64,000 nt of DNA from an uncultured Rhodocyclaceae bacterium (GCA_907163225.1 OU015322.1:1961001-2025000), one strand, 5' to 3'. Positions 1 through 9,042 are shown, numbered from the stretch's first letter. Made by a program: numbers and translations. Notes: generated by a model from the sequence alone, not told the origin.

Positions 1-49
1 TGAGATCCGCTTCAGCGGCGATAGCATCAATCAGTTCGGACTTGTTCAT
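1..49 (-). CDS. hup: HU-family DNA-binding protein, N-terminal fragment
   Basis: Only the first 16 codons lie in the window. They read MNKSELIDAIAAEADL on the minus strand, the typical beginning of a bacterial HU nucleoid protein. HU is a small dimeric histone-like protein that bends DNA. The rest of the gene lies beyond the left edge, so whether it is hupA or hupB cannot be decided. Confidence 0.85.
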   Translation of the reverse strand, partial: MNKSELIDAIAAEADL

Positions 50-504
50 GTGTGTTCCTTGAGTTGTAAAAAACGTGCTCAGGGTGGGAAGAGTTCCGAA
101 CACCCTTGAAGGAGCGCAATTCTAAGACCATTAGGACGAAAGCGCGAACTCTCATCGCAACTTTTGCGAGCAGCCAAACGCCCCCGATGCCTTCAAACAC
201 CGTGAAAACTGAAAATACCGACCCAATATTTCATTCGCGTGACATACCAAAAATGCGATGCGCGGGGATTCAAATTCAAGGGGACTGTCCAGCCAGTGAA
301 CCAGGCGCTCTCAAATGTGACCATAAGAAGTCACTCGATCTACAGATTTTTACAATTCATGCCAACGCGGTGACCCACGGCAGAGCGCGGGATTGCGGGC
401 TATCGCTTTCCATGCTGCATAAATCTATGCCTTTCGCTATATTTTTCAGAAGCTTGCATTTCACTACGATGCAGTGCAACAAAAAGCCGAATTAGGGGAT
501 TGCA
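50..504. other. Intergenic region between hup and a small ORF
   Basis: About 455 bases without a credible gene. It is less GC-rich than the flanking genes and should hold the promoters for the leftward hup gene and the rightward small gene at 505. An open frame at 106-495 exists, but its translation shows no domain and unusual composition, so I do not call it. I see no clear terminator or RNA gene here. Confidence 0.5.
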
Positions 505-711
505 ATGCAAGCACAGAGAAAAGCAGCCAAATCGAGCAACATTCAGCTTCATCGCGCGCCGCGTCCGGAATACGTCGCCGCCATCCGTTACCCGGACGGC
601 CGCCGCGACATGTTCCACATCCGCAACGCGGACAATTTCGCTGATGCTCGCGAGCTGGTCATCTCCGAAGTCGGCGACGTGCTTTCGGTGATGATCGCGC
701 TACGCCACTGA
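505..711 (+). CDS. Small conserved-looking protein of unknown function
   Basis: This encodes 68 residues starting MQAQRKAAKSSN. The ATG at 505 is preceded by AGGGG about seven bases upstream, a good ribosome binding site. The middle part (YVAAIRYPDGRRDMFHIRNAD) reads like a compact beta fold with an alternating hydrophobic pattern. There are no cysteines, signal peptide or membrane segment, so it is probably cytoplasmic. It ends five bases before the convergent hypE stop. I do not recognise the family. Confidence 0.6.
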   Translation: MQAQRKAAKSSNIQLHRAPRPEYVAAIRYPDGRRDMFHIRNADNFADARELVISEVGDVLSVMIALRH

Positions 712-716
712 TCGCT

Positions 717-1769
717 TCAGCAAATCCGCGGCAGTTGCTCACCACTCAACCAGTCCACGATGCGCTTGCCGCCGAAGGCGGTCGTCATCTGGACAAAATG
801 ATGGGCATCTTCATGCACCCGGCCGACAATGGCAGCCTCTGCCCCCAACGGGTGGGCGCGCATCGCAGCTAATAGTTTTCCGGCATCCTGTTCGGCGCAG
901 ATCGCCACTAGTTTGCCTTCATTGGCCACATAAAGCGGGTCCAATCCCAGAAACTCGCAAGCTGCGTTAACCGCCGGCTTCACAGGTAGATCCTCCTCCT
1001 GCAGCATCATGCCGACGCCGGATTGCCGGGCAATCTCGTTCAATGTCGTCGCCAACCCGCCCCGCGTCGGGTCGCGCAGGACATGAATATCGGCGCCACT
1101 GAGCCGCATCGCCTCGATCAAGCCATGCAGCGCCGCCGTGTCGGAGACAATGGGCGACTCAAAACCAAGGCTCTCACGCGCCGCCATGATCGCCATGCCG
1201 TGATCGCCCAGCGTGCCAGAGACCAGAATCGAATCGCCCGGCCTGGCATACCGACCGGACAATTCCCGGCCCGGCGCAACAACGCCGATACCGGTCGTGG
1301 TGATAAATACGCCATCGCCCTTGCCGCGTTCGACCACTTTGGTGTCGCCAGTCACGATCGGCACGCCCGCCTCTCTGGCTGCAGACGCCATACTCTGCAC
1401 GATCAGCGCAAGATCGGAGAGCTTGAACCCTTCTTCAAGAATGAAGCCGGCAGACAGGTAAAGCGGCTTGGCCCCCATCACGGCTACGTCGTTGATCGTG
1501 CCGTGCACTGACAGGCAGCCGATATCGCCACCCGGAAAGAACAGCGGTGAAACCACGTGAGAATCGGTCGCCATGACCAGGCGCCCGTCGCCCGCAGCCG
1601 GCAGCAGCGCACCATCGTCGCCTTGCGCCAGGTATTCGTTGCCAAGGTATTTCGCAAACAGCTCTTCGATCAGCTGCGCCATCGCCCGCCCACCGGCGCC
1701 ATGCGCCATGTCGATGCGGCCATGCCGGATATCGAGCGGGCGGACGTAGTTTTTCCGTGCTTCAGACAT
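717..1769 (-). CDS. hypE: Hydrogenase maturation protein HypE (carbamoyl dehydratase)
   Basis: HypE takes the carbamoyl group from HypF onto its C-terminal cysteine and dehydrates it to thiocyanate, the source of the CN ligands of the NiFe active site. The 350-residue protein has the AIRS/PurM-like fold with GDDGALLPA and TINDVAVMGAKP in the N-terminal half and PTRGGLATTLNEIA in the second domain. It ends in PRIC, the invariant HypE tail carrying the acceptor cysteine. I chose the ATG at 1769 (MSEARKNYVRP). It overlaps the hypD stop by eight bases, which suggests translational coupling. It is the last gene of the operon. Confidence 0.95.
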   Translation of the reverse strand: MSEARKNYVRPLDIRHGRIDMAHGAGGRAMAQLIEELFAKYLGNEYLAQGDDGALLPAAGDGRLVMATDSHVVSPLFFPGGDIGCLSVHGTINDVAVMGAKPLYLSAGFILEEGFKLSDLALIVQSMASAAREAGVPIVTGDTKVVERGKGDGVFITTTGIGVVAPGRELSGRYARPGDSILVSGTLGDHGMAIMAARESLGFESPIVSDTAALHGLIEAMRLSGADIHVLRDPTRGGLATTLNEIARQSGVGMMLQEEDLPVKPAVNAACEFLGLDPLYVANEGKLVAICAEQDAGKLLAAMRAHPLGAEAAIVGRVHEDAHHFVQMTTAFGGKRIVDWLSGEQLPRIC

Positions 1770-2886
1770 CCTTGTAGCGTCCGTAGCTGTAGTGTGCGGC
1801 GCAGGCACCCTCCGAGGAAACCATGCACGAGCCAATGGGGTTCTCCGGCGTGCACACCGTCCCGAAAATCTTGCAGTCCTGCGGCCGCTTGACCCCGCGC
1901 AGGATCGCCCCGCACTCGCAAGCTGTGTGATCGGGTACCGACTGATAATCAAGCGAAAAACGCTTTTCGGCGTCAAATTCGGCAAATTGGCTGCGAATGC
2001 GCAACGCGGAGCAGGGAAGCACGCCCAAGCCGCGCCATTCGAAATGCTCACGCACCTCGAACACGTCAGCCACCAGTTGCTGCGCCTTTTGGTTGCCATT
2101 GCGGTCGACGGCGCGGGAAAACTCGTTTTCGACCTCGGCACGACCCTCATTGACCTGGCGGATCAGCATCTTGATCGCCTGCATCACATCCAGTGGCTCG
2201 AAGCCGGCGATGACCACCGGCATGCGGTATTCCTCGGCTACGAATTCGTACGGTCGACTGCCAATAATGGTCGAAACGTGCGCCGGGCCGATGAAACCGT
2301 CGAGTCGCACGGTGCCCCCGTCGCGCACATCCGGCGATTCGAGAATGCTGGAAATGGCCGACGGGGTCAGCACGTGGCAGCACAACACGGAGAAATTTTT
2401 CAGGCCGAGCGCAGCAGCCTGCTTGATGGCGACGGCGGTTGGTGGCGTCGTTGTCTCAAAGCCGATGGCGAAGAAGACGACCTGTTTGTCCGGGTTTTTC
2501 TGCGCCAGCGTGACCGCATCGGCGCTCGAATAAACCATGTGGATGTCGCCTCCGCGTGCCTTGGCCTTCATCAACGACAAGCCATCGGAAGCCGGCACCC
2601 GCAGGCAATCGCCGTAGGTGCACAACGTGACCCTCTGCTCCAGCGCCAGCCTGATCGCCTGATCGATGCGACCGATAGGTAGCACGCAAACCGGGCAGCC
2701 CGGGCCGTGGATCATCTTGACGTTGGCCGGCAGCAGGTCGGAAACGCCATAGCGCGAGATGGCGTGGGTGTGGCCGCCGCAGAACTCCATGAAATGGTAG
2801 GTGCGCCCTGGATCGGCCTCGCGCCGGATGGCTTCGGCCAAGCCCTTGGCGACCTCGCCGTCGCGGAATTCATCGATGTATTTCAT
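1762..2886 (-). CDS. hypD: Hydrogenase maturation protein HypD
   Basis: HypD is the iron-sulfur scaffold on which, with HypC, the Fe(CN)2CO unit of NiFe hydrogenases is built. The 374-residue protein carries the family motifs in order: CGGHTH near residue 35, GPGCPVCVLP near residue 65 and GFETTTPPTA near residue 145. A C-terminal cysteine set (HTACECGAI, DCKIFG, GSCMVSSEGAC) ligates the 4Fe-4S cluster. Its start touches the end of hypC and its end overlaps hypE, so the three are co-translated. Confidence 0.95.
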   Translation of the reverse strand: MKYIDEFRDGEVAKGLAEAIRREADPGRTYHFMEFCGGHTHAISRYGVSDLLPANVKMIHGPGCPVCVLPIGRIDQAIRLALEQRVTLCTYGDCLRVPASDGLSLMKAKARGGDIHMVYSSADAVTLAQKNPDKQVVFFAIGFETTTPPTAVAIKQAAALGLKNFSVLCCHVLTPSAISSILESPDVRDGGTVRLDGFIGPAHVSTIIGSRPYEFVAEEYRMPVVIAGFEPLDVMQAIKMLIRQVNEGRAEVENEFSRAVDRNGNQKAQQLVADVFEVREHFEWRGLGVLPCSALRIRSQFAEFDAEKRFSLDYQSVPDHTACECGAILRGVKRPQDCKIFGTVCTPENPIGSCMVSSEGACAAHYSYGRYKDV

Positions 2887-3128
2887 CAGTGAATGGTCGG
2901 GTCTTCACCCGGCAGTTCGCCCATTTCAGCAAATAACTTGAGCGTCTTCTCGGCTTCTTCCGGGTCAAGCTTGTTGAGCGCATAGCCGACATGAACGATC
3001 ACATAATCGCCCACCGCCACACCCTCGACCAGCGCCAGCGAGATTTCCTTTTTGACCCCGGCCAGATCGACCAGCGCGTTGTCGTTATCGCGCAGTTCAA
3101 CGACTTGCGCGGGAATTGCGAGACACAT
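2886..3128 (-). CDS. hypC: Hydrogenase maturation chaperone HypC
   Basis: An 80-residue HypC/HupF protein starting MCLAIPAQVVEL. The cysteine at position 2, exposed after removal of Met1, binds iron and the hydrogenase large-subunit precursor. The family shuttles the Fe(CN)2CO unit from HypD to the large subunit. Length and the middle motif (VGDYVIVHVGYAL) are normal. The gene lies between the HybE-like gene and hypD and shares a base with the hypD start. Confidence 0.95.
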   Translation of the reverse strand: MCLAIPAQVVELRDNDNALVDLAGVKKEISLALVEGVAVGDYVIVHVGYALNKLDPEEAEKTLKLFAEMGELPGEDPTIH

Positions 3129-3157
3129 GACCGCTCCTCAGACTTTCAAAACACCGT

Positions 3158-3646
3158 TCATCGCCGGCCGGTAAAGGCGCGCAAAAAGCCGCGCCGGCTG
3201 ACGGGTTTGCTCGGCTCTTCGCTCGGCGCCGGCAGGTGGGCCACCAGCCCCAGCGCGAGAAGGGCGTCGCTGGCCAAAAGACGCGCCGCAGCCATGCCCA
3301 GCACGGCGCTGACGGGCTGCACCAGATCGACGAACTGATAGTCGCCCAGCACCGGGTCATGGCCAGCGAAAAAACGCCAATCCATCCTCCCCAGCGCCAG
3401 ATAGCGCAGCTGCCCCACGGGAATATGCCCCCACAATTCCCCGCCACCGGGCAGCAAGAAAATCCGCACAAAGCCCGGCGCGATTACGGCGACAAGCCAG
3501 TCGCCCCGCTCGCGCACACACCAGCACACTTCGGCCGACAGGGCCGGATTGGCTGCCAAGCCTTCGCCCAGGATCACACAGCGCTGGGCGAGCAGCGGCG
3601 CGGGGTCGGTCTGCCACGTGACAGGTGCCGTTATTTCGCTCAACAC
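3158..3646 (-). CDS. HybE/HupJ-like NiFe-hydrogenase assembly chaperone
   Basis: A 162-residue protein resembling the HybE/HupJ family, which assists assembly and quality control of hydrogenase subunits. Visible family features are NPALSAEV near residue 33, an FVRIFLLPGGGELW segment, and a C-terminal half of the type LGDYQFVDLVQPVSAV. The start overlaps the hypF stop by seven bases, tying it to the hyp operon. The tail contains SRRGFLRAF, a textbook twin-arginine motif at the wrong end of the protein. The family call rests on pattern recall and context and is less secure than its neighbours. Confidence 0.65.
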   Translation of the reverse strand: MLSEITAPVTWQTDPAPLLAQRCVILGEGLAANPALSAEVCWCVRERGDWLVAVIAPGFVRIFLLPGGGELWGHIPVGQLRYLALGRMDWRFFAGHDPVLGDYQFVDLVQPVSAVLGMAAARLLASDALLALGLVAHLPAPSEEPSKPVSRRGFLRAFTGRR

Positions 3647-6012
3647 GTTTCCTTTTCTGAAAGCACTCCCGGGTGATTTTCGCCGCTCGCCGACCGTGCG
3701 GCAAGCCAGCGTTGGCGCGCAACCCAGGCCTGACCGAGCGCCAGGCCGCCATCGTTGGGGGGTGCCTGACGGGCTTCGAGCAATTCAATGCCTGCGGATT
3801 GAAAATGGGCGCGCAGGGCCGTCATCAGGACGGCGTTCATCGCGCAACCACCGCCGATGATGATTTTTGCGTCTTTTTCCCGGTTGACCGCGGGGCCAGC
3901 CCTTGTTTCCATGGTTGCGGAAGCCACCCAGTCAGCCAGCCCGGCGGCCACGGTGGCGTGAAAGAGGGCGGCACCGTGGCCGGCGTCGTCCTTGCAAGCC
4001 ATCAGTGCCGGCAACATCGGCGAAAAATCGAGGATGGCGCCGCCTTCCAGCAAGGCGTAGCCGCCGGGCAACGGCTCGACCGGGCCGAATTTGGCGGCCA
4101 GACCTTCCAGCTCCATCGCAGCCTGCCCTTCAAAATGCATCAGGTCGCGCACGCCGAGCAGGCCGGCTGCGGCATCGAACCAGCGACCGAGGCTGGTCGT
4201 CGGCGGACAGCGCAGCTTGCGGGCGAGCATGGTAAGCAGCGGGCCGGGGTCGCGCGTCGGGTAATACTGCTTGATCCAGCCGCCGACACGGTAGCCGAGG
4301 CCGGCGCCGTACAGGGCGGAGACAGCCATCCGCCACGGCTCCCTGGCGGCACGGTCGCCGCCGGGCATGGCCAGCGGACTGAGGTGACCAAGGCGCTCGC
4401 AGTTGGCGCCATCGAGACGCAACAGCTCGCCACCCCAGGCGCCACCATCGGGGCCAAGACCGACGCCGTCCAGCGCCAAGCCGATAATTGGCTCGTTGAC
4501 ACCCTGTTCTGCGCAGATGGCTGCAATATGGGCGTGATGATGGCCAACAGCGACGGCTGGAATCCCCAGCTTTTCGGCCAGCCGCAGGGCCAGATGGGTC
4601 GATGGAAAATCCGCGTGCAGGTCGTGGGCGATCAGGTCGGGCTTGACGTCCAGAATGGCCAGCAGGTGCTCGACCGTTTCTTCAAGAAATCCAATGGCGG
4701 CAACGTTGTCGAGGCTGCCGATGTGCTGCGACAAAAAGGCTTCGCGGCCTTTCATCACGCAAACGGTGTTCTTCAGGTAGCCGCCCAGCGCCAGAACCGT
4801 CGGGCCGTCGTCAGCCAGCTGGATCGGCACCGGCACGTAGCCGCGGGCGCGGCGGATGAAGGCCGGGCCTTGCGGCGTGGCCCGCACGACTGAATCGTCG
4901 CAACGGATGACAATGTCGCGGTCGTGGCACAGGATGGCATCGGCGATGCCAGCCAGACGCTCAAGTGCCTCGTCGTTGCCGATGACCAGCGGTTCGCCAT
5001 TTGGGTTGGCGCTGGTCATGACCAGCAGCAGGTCGCTAGCCGCATTCATCCAGTCAGTACCGCCCGGCCGGCCGGCCGCTTCGTGCCAAAGCAACAGATG
5101 CAGCGGCGTGGACGGCAGCATGACGCCAAGCCAGGCGAGGCCGGGCGCGATGCCTTTGAGTTCGACGCCGACCTTGGGGCAGAGGACGATGGGTGCGGCG
5201 ACGCTTTGCAGCAAAGCCAGTTCGGGCTCACCAATTTGCGCATGGGCGGCCAGTGAAGCAGCATTCAGACCCATCACGGCAAAGGGCTTTTCCTCGCGTT
5301 GCTTGCGCTCGCGCAGCTCGGCGACGGCGCCTGCATGCCGCGCATCGCAGGCGAGGTGGAAGCCGCCGAGGCCTTTGATCGCGACGATATTGCCAGAACA
5401 CAGCAGGCGCAGGGCTTCGGCGACCGGGTCGCCGGGCAACAGCTGGCCATCAGCGGCGAGCAGGCTGAGTTGCGGGCCGCAATCCGGACAGCAGGTCGTT
5501 TCGGCGTGAAATCGGCGGTCAGATGGCGCCTGGTATTCAGCAGCACAGGGCGCGCACAGCGAAAACCTGGCAAGGCTGGTCTGCGCCCGGTCGTAAGGAA
5601 TGCGCCGACTGACCGTGTAGCGCGGGCCGCAATGGGTGCAAGTGGTGAAGGCGTAACGCCAGCGGCGGTTGGCCGGGTCGAGCATGTCGGCGATGCACGC
5701 CGGGCAGATGGCAGCATCGGGGCCAATGGTGGTTTTGATCTCGCCGGCCGCGCTGTCGAGGATGGCGAACCCGTCGCCCGTCACGTCGGCCGCTTCGTCC
5801 TCGATGGCATCAATACGCGCCAGCCGCGGCGCTTCCAGATGCAAACGGCTTTTGAATTTTGGCCAGTTTTTCCCGTTGACCGCAGCAATCACCCCGGCAC
5901 CATCGTTGCGCACCCAGCCGCTTAGCCCGAGTTCGTTGGCCAGCCGCCAGACGTAAGGGCGAAAACCGACGCCTTGCACCTGCCCTCGAATGCGGAACAG
6001 CCGGCCGTTCAC
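3640..6012 (-). CDS. hypF: Carbamoyltransferase HypF
   Basis: HypF converts carbamoyl phosphate and ATP to carbamoyl-adenylate and passes the carbamoyl group to HypE. The 790-residue protein has an N-terminal acylphosphatase domain (RIRGQVQGVGFRPYVW), two zinc-finger sets (CPACIADM with CTHCGP; CAPCA with CCPDCGP), a YrdC-like domain near residues 200-380 (KGLGGFHLACDA), and a Kae1-like C-terminal domain with GHHHAHIAA and GGGCAMNAVL. Two copies of the dispersed repeat lie inside it and are read through in frame. One encodes AAVNGKNWPKFK in the acylphosphatase domain; the other encodes AGPAVNREKDAK just before GGGCAMN. It follows hypB by four bases. Confidence 0.95.
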   Translation of the reverse strand: MNGRLFRIRGQVQGVGFRPYVWRLANELGLSGWVRNDGAGVIAAVNGKNWPKFKSRLHLEAPRLARIDAIEDEAADVTGDGFAILDSAAGEIKTTIGPDAAICPACIADMLDPANRRWRYAFTTCTHCGPRYTVSRRIPYDRAQTSLARFSLCAPCAAEYQAPSDRRFHAETTCCPDCGPQLSLLAADGQLLPGDPVAEALRLLCSGNIVAIKGLGGFHLACDARHAGAVAELRERKQREEKPFAVMGLNAASLAAHAQIGEPELALLQSVAAPIVLCPKVGVELKGIAPGLAWLGVMLPSTPLHLLLWHEAAGRPGGTDWMNAASDLLLVMTSANPNGEPLVIGNDEALERLAGIADAILCHDRDIVIRCDDSVVRATPQGPAFIRRARGYVPVPIQLADDGPTVLALGGYLKNTVCVMKGREAFLSQHIGSLDNVAAIGFLEETVEHLLAILDVKPDLIAHDLHADFPSTHLALRLAEKLGIPAVAVGHHHAHIAAICAEQGVNEPIIGLALDGVGLGPDGGAWGGELLRLDGANCERLGHLSPLAMPGGDRAAREPWRMAVSALYGAGLGYRVGGWIKQYYPTRDPGPLLTMLARKLRCPPTTSLGRWFDAAAGLLGVRDLMHFEGQAAMELEGLAAKFGPVEPLPGGYALLEGGAILDFSPMLPALMACKDDAGHGAALFHATVAAGLADWVASATMETRAGPAVNREKDAKIIIGGGCAMNAVLMTALRAHFQSAGIELLEARQAPPNDGGLALGQAWVARQRWLAARSASGENHPGVLSEKETC
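3862..3900 (+). repeat. Dispersed repeat copy 1 (inside hypF)
   Basis: This copy has a T-rich left half, then CCCGGTTGACCGCGG. The match continues rightwards: GGCCAGCC followed by TTGTTTC is shared with the copy at 55888, suggesting a unit of up to about 55 bp. It is antisense to hypF and is translated there as AGPAVNREK. Confidence 0.7.
5851..5890 (+). repeat. Dispersed repeat copy 2 (inside hypF)
   Basis: One of the best copies, with GAATTTTGGCC, a T run, then CCCGTTGACCGCAGCA. It is antisense to hypF and encodes AAVNGKNWPKFK in the acylphosphatase domain. It is about 80% identical by eye to the intergenic copy at 33561. Confidence 0.75.
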
Positions 6013-6016
6013 CGCC

Positions 6017-6955
6017 TTATTTGACCGCCAACTGGCGCTCCAGCTCGGTCACTCGACGTTTCAGGGCAGCAACGGTTTCCGAACGCTTGGCGCGTTGGGC
6101 TTCCAGACCGGATTGAATCCAGCTCACCCAGGCACTCAAGCCGTCACCGCTACTCGCCGAAACGCGGAAGATGGTCAGGTTCGGATTCACGCGACGGGCA
6201 TTGGCTTCAGCTTCATCGGCATCGTATTCAAGATAGGGCAGCAGGTCGCATTTGTTCAGCAGCATGACATCGGCCGCCGCGAACATGTCCGGGTATTTGA
6301 GCGGCTTATCCTCGCCTTCGGTCACCGACAGGATGGCCACCTTGTGGTGTTCGCCGAGGTCGAAAGCAGCCGGACAGACCAGATTGCCGACGTTCTCGAT
6401 CAGGAACAGCGATTCGTCGGCCGGCTGCAGGCGGGCCATGGCGTGGCCGACCATGTGGCCGTCAAGATGACAGCCCTTGCCGGTGTTGATCTGCAGCGCC
6501 GGCACACCGGTGGCGCGGATGCGCTCGGCGTCGTTGGAGGTCTGCTGATCACCCTCGACAACGCTGATCGTCAGCTTGTCCTTGAGCAGCTCGATGGTTT
6601 TCACCAGCAGCGTGGTTTTGCCCGAACCGGGGCTGGACACCAGATTAAGCGCAAAAATGCCGCGCTCGTCGAAGGCCCGCCGATTGGCCGTGGCGTAGGC
6701 GTTGTTTTTGGACAAAATGTCCTGCTCGATCTGCACCATGCGCGACTGGCTCATGCCCGGCACATGCGCGCGCGCCGGGCCGGTGCCGTAGTCGAGGTCG
6801 CCGGAAACGGCGGGTTCGTGGTCATGGCGGTGGGCGGGCTTGTACCCGTGGCCATGCGCATGCGTGTGCACCGTTCCATCTGCATGAACGTGGGTGTGTT
6901 CGTGCCCACCTTCGATCCTGGTTTCCCCTTCGCCGCAGCCACAAACTGTGCACAT
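6017..6955 (-). CDS. hypB: Hydrogenase nickel incorporation GTPase HypB
   Basis: HypB is the GTPase that, with HypA, delivers nickel to the hydrogenase large subunit. The 312-residue protein begins with a CxxCxC nickel site ([11 protein letters not shown]), followed by a histidine-rich stretch (about residues 18-48, many HxH pairs) that can store or bind nickel. The GTPase domain has the P-loop [11 protein letters not shown] near residue 112 and NKCDLL as the base-specificity motif. The normal operon position between hypA and hypF, four bases from hypF, supports the call. Confidence 0.95.
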   Translation of the reverse strand: MCTVCGCGEGETRIEGGHEHTHVHADGTVHTHAHGHGYKPAHRHDHEPAVSGDLDYGTGPARAHVPGMSQSRMVQIEQDILSKNNAYATANRRAFDERGIFALNLVSSPGSGKTTLLVKTIELLKDKLTISVVEGDQQTSNDAERIRATGVPALQINTGKGCHLDGHMVGHAMARLQPADESLFLIENVGNLVCPAAFDLGEHHKVAILSVTEGEDKPLKYPDMFAAADVMLLNKCDLLPYLEYDADEAEANARRVNPNLTIFRVSASSGDGLSAWVSWIQSGLEAQRAKRSETVAALKRRVTELERQLAVK

Positions 6956-6985
6956 TGCCCTGTCTCCTTTTCGATCCTGGTCAAA

Positions 6986-7327
6986 TCACTCGATCTCGAT
7001 TTCCTTCACCCGCATTTCCATTCCGCCAGTGGCCTCGATCTGATGGCTGCCGCATCTCGGGCAGACGCTGTAGCGTTCCTGCATCGGCACCGTTTCGGCA
7101 CACGCCATGCACCAACCCGCCCCCGGTACGACCACAATCTCCAGTGCCGCCCCCTGCGCGATGCTGCCCTCGGTAACCGCGTCGAAGCAGAACTTCAGCG
7201 CCGCCGGCTCGACCGCCGACAATTGGCCGATTTCCAGTACGACTAGCCTCACCCGGCTGGCCTTCTCGCGCCTCGCCGTGTCTTCAACCAATTGGAGCAC
7301 GCCTTCCGCGAGCGACATTTCATGCAT
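6986..7327 (-). CDS. hypA: Hydrogenase nickel chaperone HypA
   Basis: HypA is a small nickel metallochaperone that works with HypB. The 113-residue protein starts at the ATG at 7327. This start gives the required N-terminal MHEMSLAEG, whose His2 binds nickel; a longer frame upstream is ignored for that reason. The C-terminal half has the structural zinc site, CMAC and CPRC about 15 residues apart. It is the first gene of the hyp operon, so the operon promoter should lie just to its right. Confidence 0.95.
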   Translation of the reverse strand: MHEMSLAEGVLQLVEDTARREKASRVRLVVLEIGQLSAVEPAALKFCFDAVTEGSIAQGAALEIVVVPGAGWCMACAETVPMQERYSVCPRCGSHQIEATGGMEMRVKEIEIE

Positions 7328-7751
7328 TCTGAAGCTCCAGCCTGCAAAACAAACAGGAATCTGCCACAAGCAACCATCCGCGTTTGCGCCATCCCCCGGT
7401 CGGATTTACGGCATCACCGTGGGCAATCAAGCGTAGAAACGCATGCACAAAGATTAGGCCGGCTCACAGATCATGTCGAGGCATTCCTGCGCCACGTTCA
7501 ACCGAAGGTGCTGCACACTCGGCAGCGAGTTGTCCGGACAGCTTGCGGCGCACCGAAATAGCCCATCGTCTAGATCAAAATTTCCACGGGATGGCGCCCT
7601 GTTCGCCGCCTCAAAATCGAAGCAACGGGGCTGCCGACTGGCACCCACCAAGCGGTTTCTCCTGGCTGTTTTTTTGTTTGATCATCATCAATCTGCCGGT
7701 ACACTTGCGCGTTCATAATTTGCGCCTGATTTCTTTCGGTTTTTTTTACAG
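7328..7751. other. Divergent intergenic region between hypA and ccmA
   Basis: About 424 bases separating two divergent operons, expected to hold both promoters. Short open frames here have no recognisable content. A possible sigma-70 promoter for ccmA is listed separately. I found no convincing operator or RNA gene by eye. Confidence 0.5.
7678..7705 (+). promoter_or_regulatory. Possible sigma-70 promoter of the ccm operon
   Basis: TTGATC and TACACT are separated by 16 bases, about 45 bases before the ccmA ATG. Both hexamers deviate from consensus, so this is a suggestion only. Confidence 0.3.
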
Positions 7752-8360
7752 ATGCTTGAAGCTGACAATCTGGAATGCGTGCGCGGCGAGCGCCGCCTGT
7801 TCGCAGGCCTCAACTTCAAGTTGGAAGCCGGGGAACTGCTGTATCTGCAAGGCCGGAACGGGGCCGGCAAGACCAGCCTGCTACGCATGCTGATTGGCCT
7901 GTTGCCACCAGAAGCCGGCGAAATTCGCTGGAAGGGCCAGCCGATCAAATCCGACGACTTCCGCGCCGACCTTTGCTATCTCGGCCACCTGAACGCCATC
8001 AAGGAAGAATTGACGCCGCTGGAAAACCTGCTCGCCTCAGCATGCCTGGCCGACGAGGAACTCTCTGAAGACGATGCACTCGATGCGCTGGAGCAGGTTG
8101 GTCTGGCTGGCCGTGAAGACCTGGCCTGCAAGTACCTGTCGCAAGGCCAGAAGCGTCGCGTCGCGCTGGCCCGTCTGGTCAAGGAAAAGCGGCCGCTGTG
8201 GATACTCGACGAACCTTTCGTCGCCCTCGACGTGGCTGCGGTCGACTGGCTGGCCGGCATCATTTCCGGCCATCTGCAGCGCGGCGGCCTGGCCGTGATG
8301 ACGACGCACCAGCTGGTCAACATCCCGGCCGGCACCGTGCGCGAATTGCGGCTCGGTTGA
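7752..8360 (+). CDS. ccmA: Heme exporter ATP-binding protein CcmA
   Basis: CcmA is the ATPase of the CcmABCD transporter that releases heme-loaded CcmE in System I cytochrome c maturation. The 202-residue protein has Walker A GRNGAGKTS near residue 37, the signature LSQGQKRRVALARL near residue 130 and Walker B LWILDEPFVALD. Length is normal for the family. It opens an operon in which ccmA to ccmI are tightly packed, most of them with overlapping stop and start codons. Confidence 0.95.
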   Translation: MLEADNLECVRGERRLFAGLNFKLEAGELLYLQGRNGAGKTSLLRMLIGLLPPEAGEIRWKGQPIKSDDFRADLCYLGHLNAIKEELTPLENLLASACLADEELSEDDALDALEQVGLAGREDLACKYLSQGQKRRVALARLVKEKRPLWILDEPFVALDVAAVDWLAGIISGHLQRGGLAVMTTHQLVNIPAGTVRELRLG

Positions 8361-8373
8361 GGGTGAGGCAAGC

Positions 8374-9042
8374 ATGCTGAAAATCATCACCTCGGTGATC
8401 GGCCGCGACCTCAAGCTGGCCATGCGCCGCCAGGCCGACATTGTTTCGGCCGTCTTTTTCTTCGTCATCGTCGTCAGCCTGTTTCCGCTCGGCATCGGGC
8501 CGGAACCGGATTTGCTGCGCAAGCTGGCTCCCGGCGTGCTGTGGGTTGCCGCATTGCTCGCCACCATGCTGTCGTTGCCCCGCCTGTTCGCCGACGACCA
8601 TCGCGACGGCACGCTGGAGCAACTGGCGCTGGCCCCACACCCTCTCGGGCTGGTCGTTACTGGCAAAGTGATCGCTCACTGGCTGGTTTCCGGCCTGCCG
8701 CTGGCGCTGATCGCCCCGGTACTCGGCATCCAGTTTGATCTCTCCACCGATGCGTTGATCGTGCTGACCGGCGCCATCCTGCTCGGCACCCCGGCCCTGT
8801 CCGGCATCGGGGCCATCGGCGCGGCACTCACGCTTGGTTTGCGCGGTGGTGGTGTGCTGCTGTCGCTGCTCGTGCTGCCGCTTTACATCCCGGTGCTAAT
8901 ATTCGGCGCTGGCGCAGTGGATGCGACGGTGTCCGGACTCGGGGGAGAAGGCCACCTGTCGCTGCTTGCTGCCATTACTTTCGCCTCACTCGGCTTCGCC
9001 CCCTGGGCTTCGGCCGCTGCCTTGAAGATCGCCCTCGAATGA
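8374..9042 (+). CDS. ccmB: Heme exporter membrane protein CcmB
   Basis: CcmB is the membrane subunit paired with CcmA. The 222-residue protein is strongly hydrophobic with about six transmembrane helices and contains RLFADDHRDGTLEQL, typical of the family's first cytoplasmic loop. It starts 13 bases after ccmA and overlaps ccmC by four bases (ATGA). Confidence 0.95.
   Translation: MLKIITSVIGRDLKLAMRRQADIVSAVFFFVIVVSLFPLGIGPEPDLLRKLAPGVLWVAALLATMLSLPRLFADDHRDGTLEQLALAPHPLGLVVTGKVIAHWLVSGLPLALIAPVLGIQFDLSTDALIVLTGAILLGTPALSGIGAIGAALTLGLRGGGVLLSLLVLPLYIPVLIFGAGAVDATVSGLGGEGHLSLLAAITFASLGFAPWASAAALKIALE

Noticed and set aside
106-495. 129-codon open frame upstream of the small gene at 505
   Set aside because: No domain, no ribosome site and odd composition; it lies where promoters are expected.
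3673-4893. 406-codon frame antisense to hypF
   Set aside because: A shadow of the high-GC hypF gene, whose protein is complete and motif-rich.
5990-7246. 418-codon frame antisense to hypB and hypA
   Set aside because: Low-complexity shadow; the genes on the other strand carry all family motifs.
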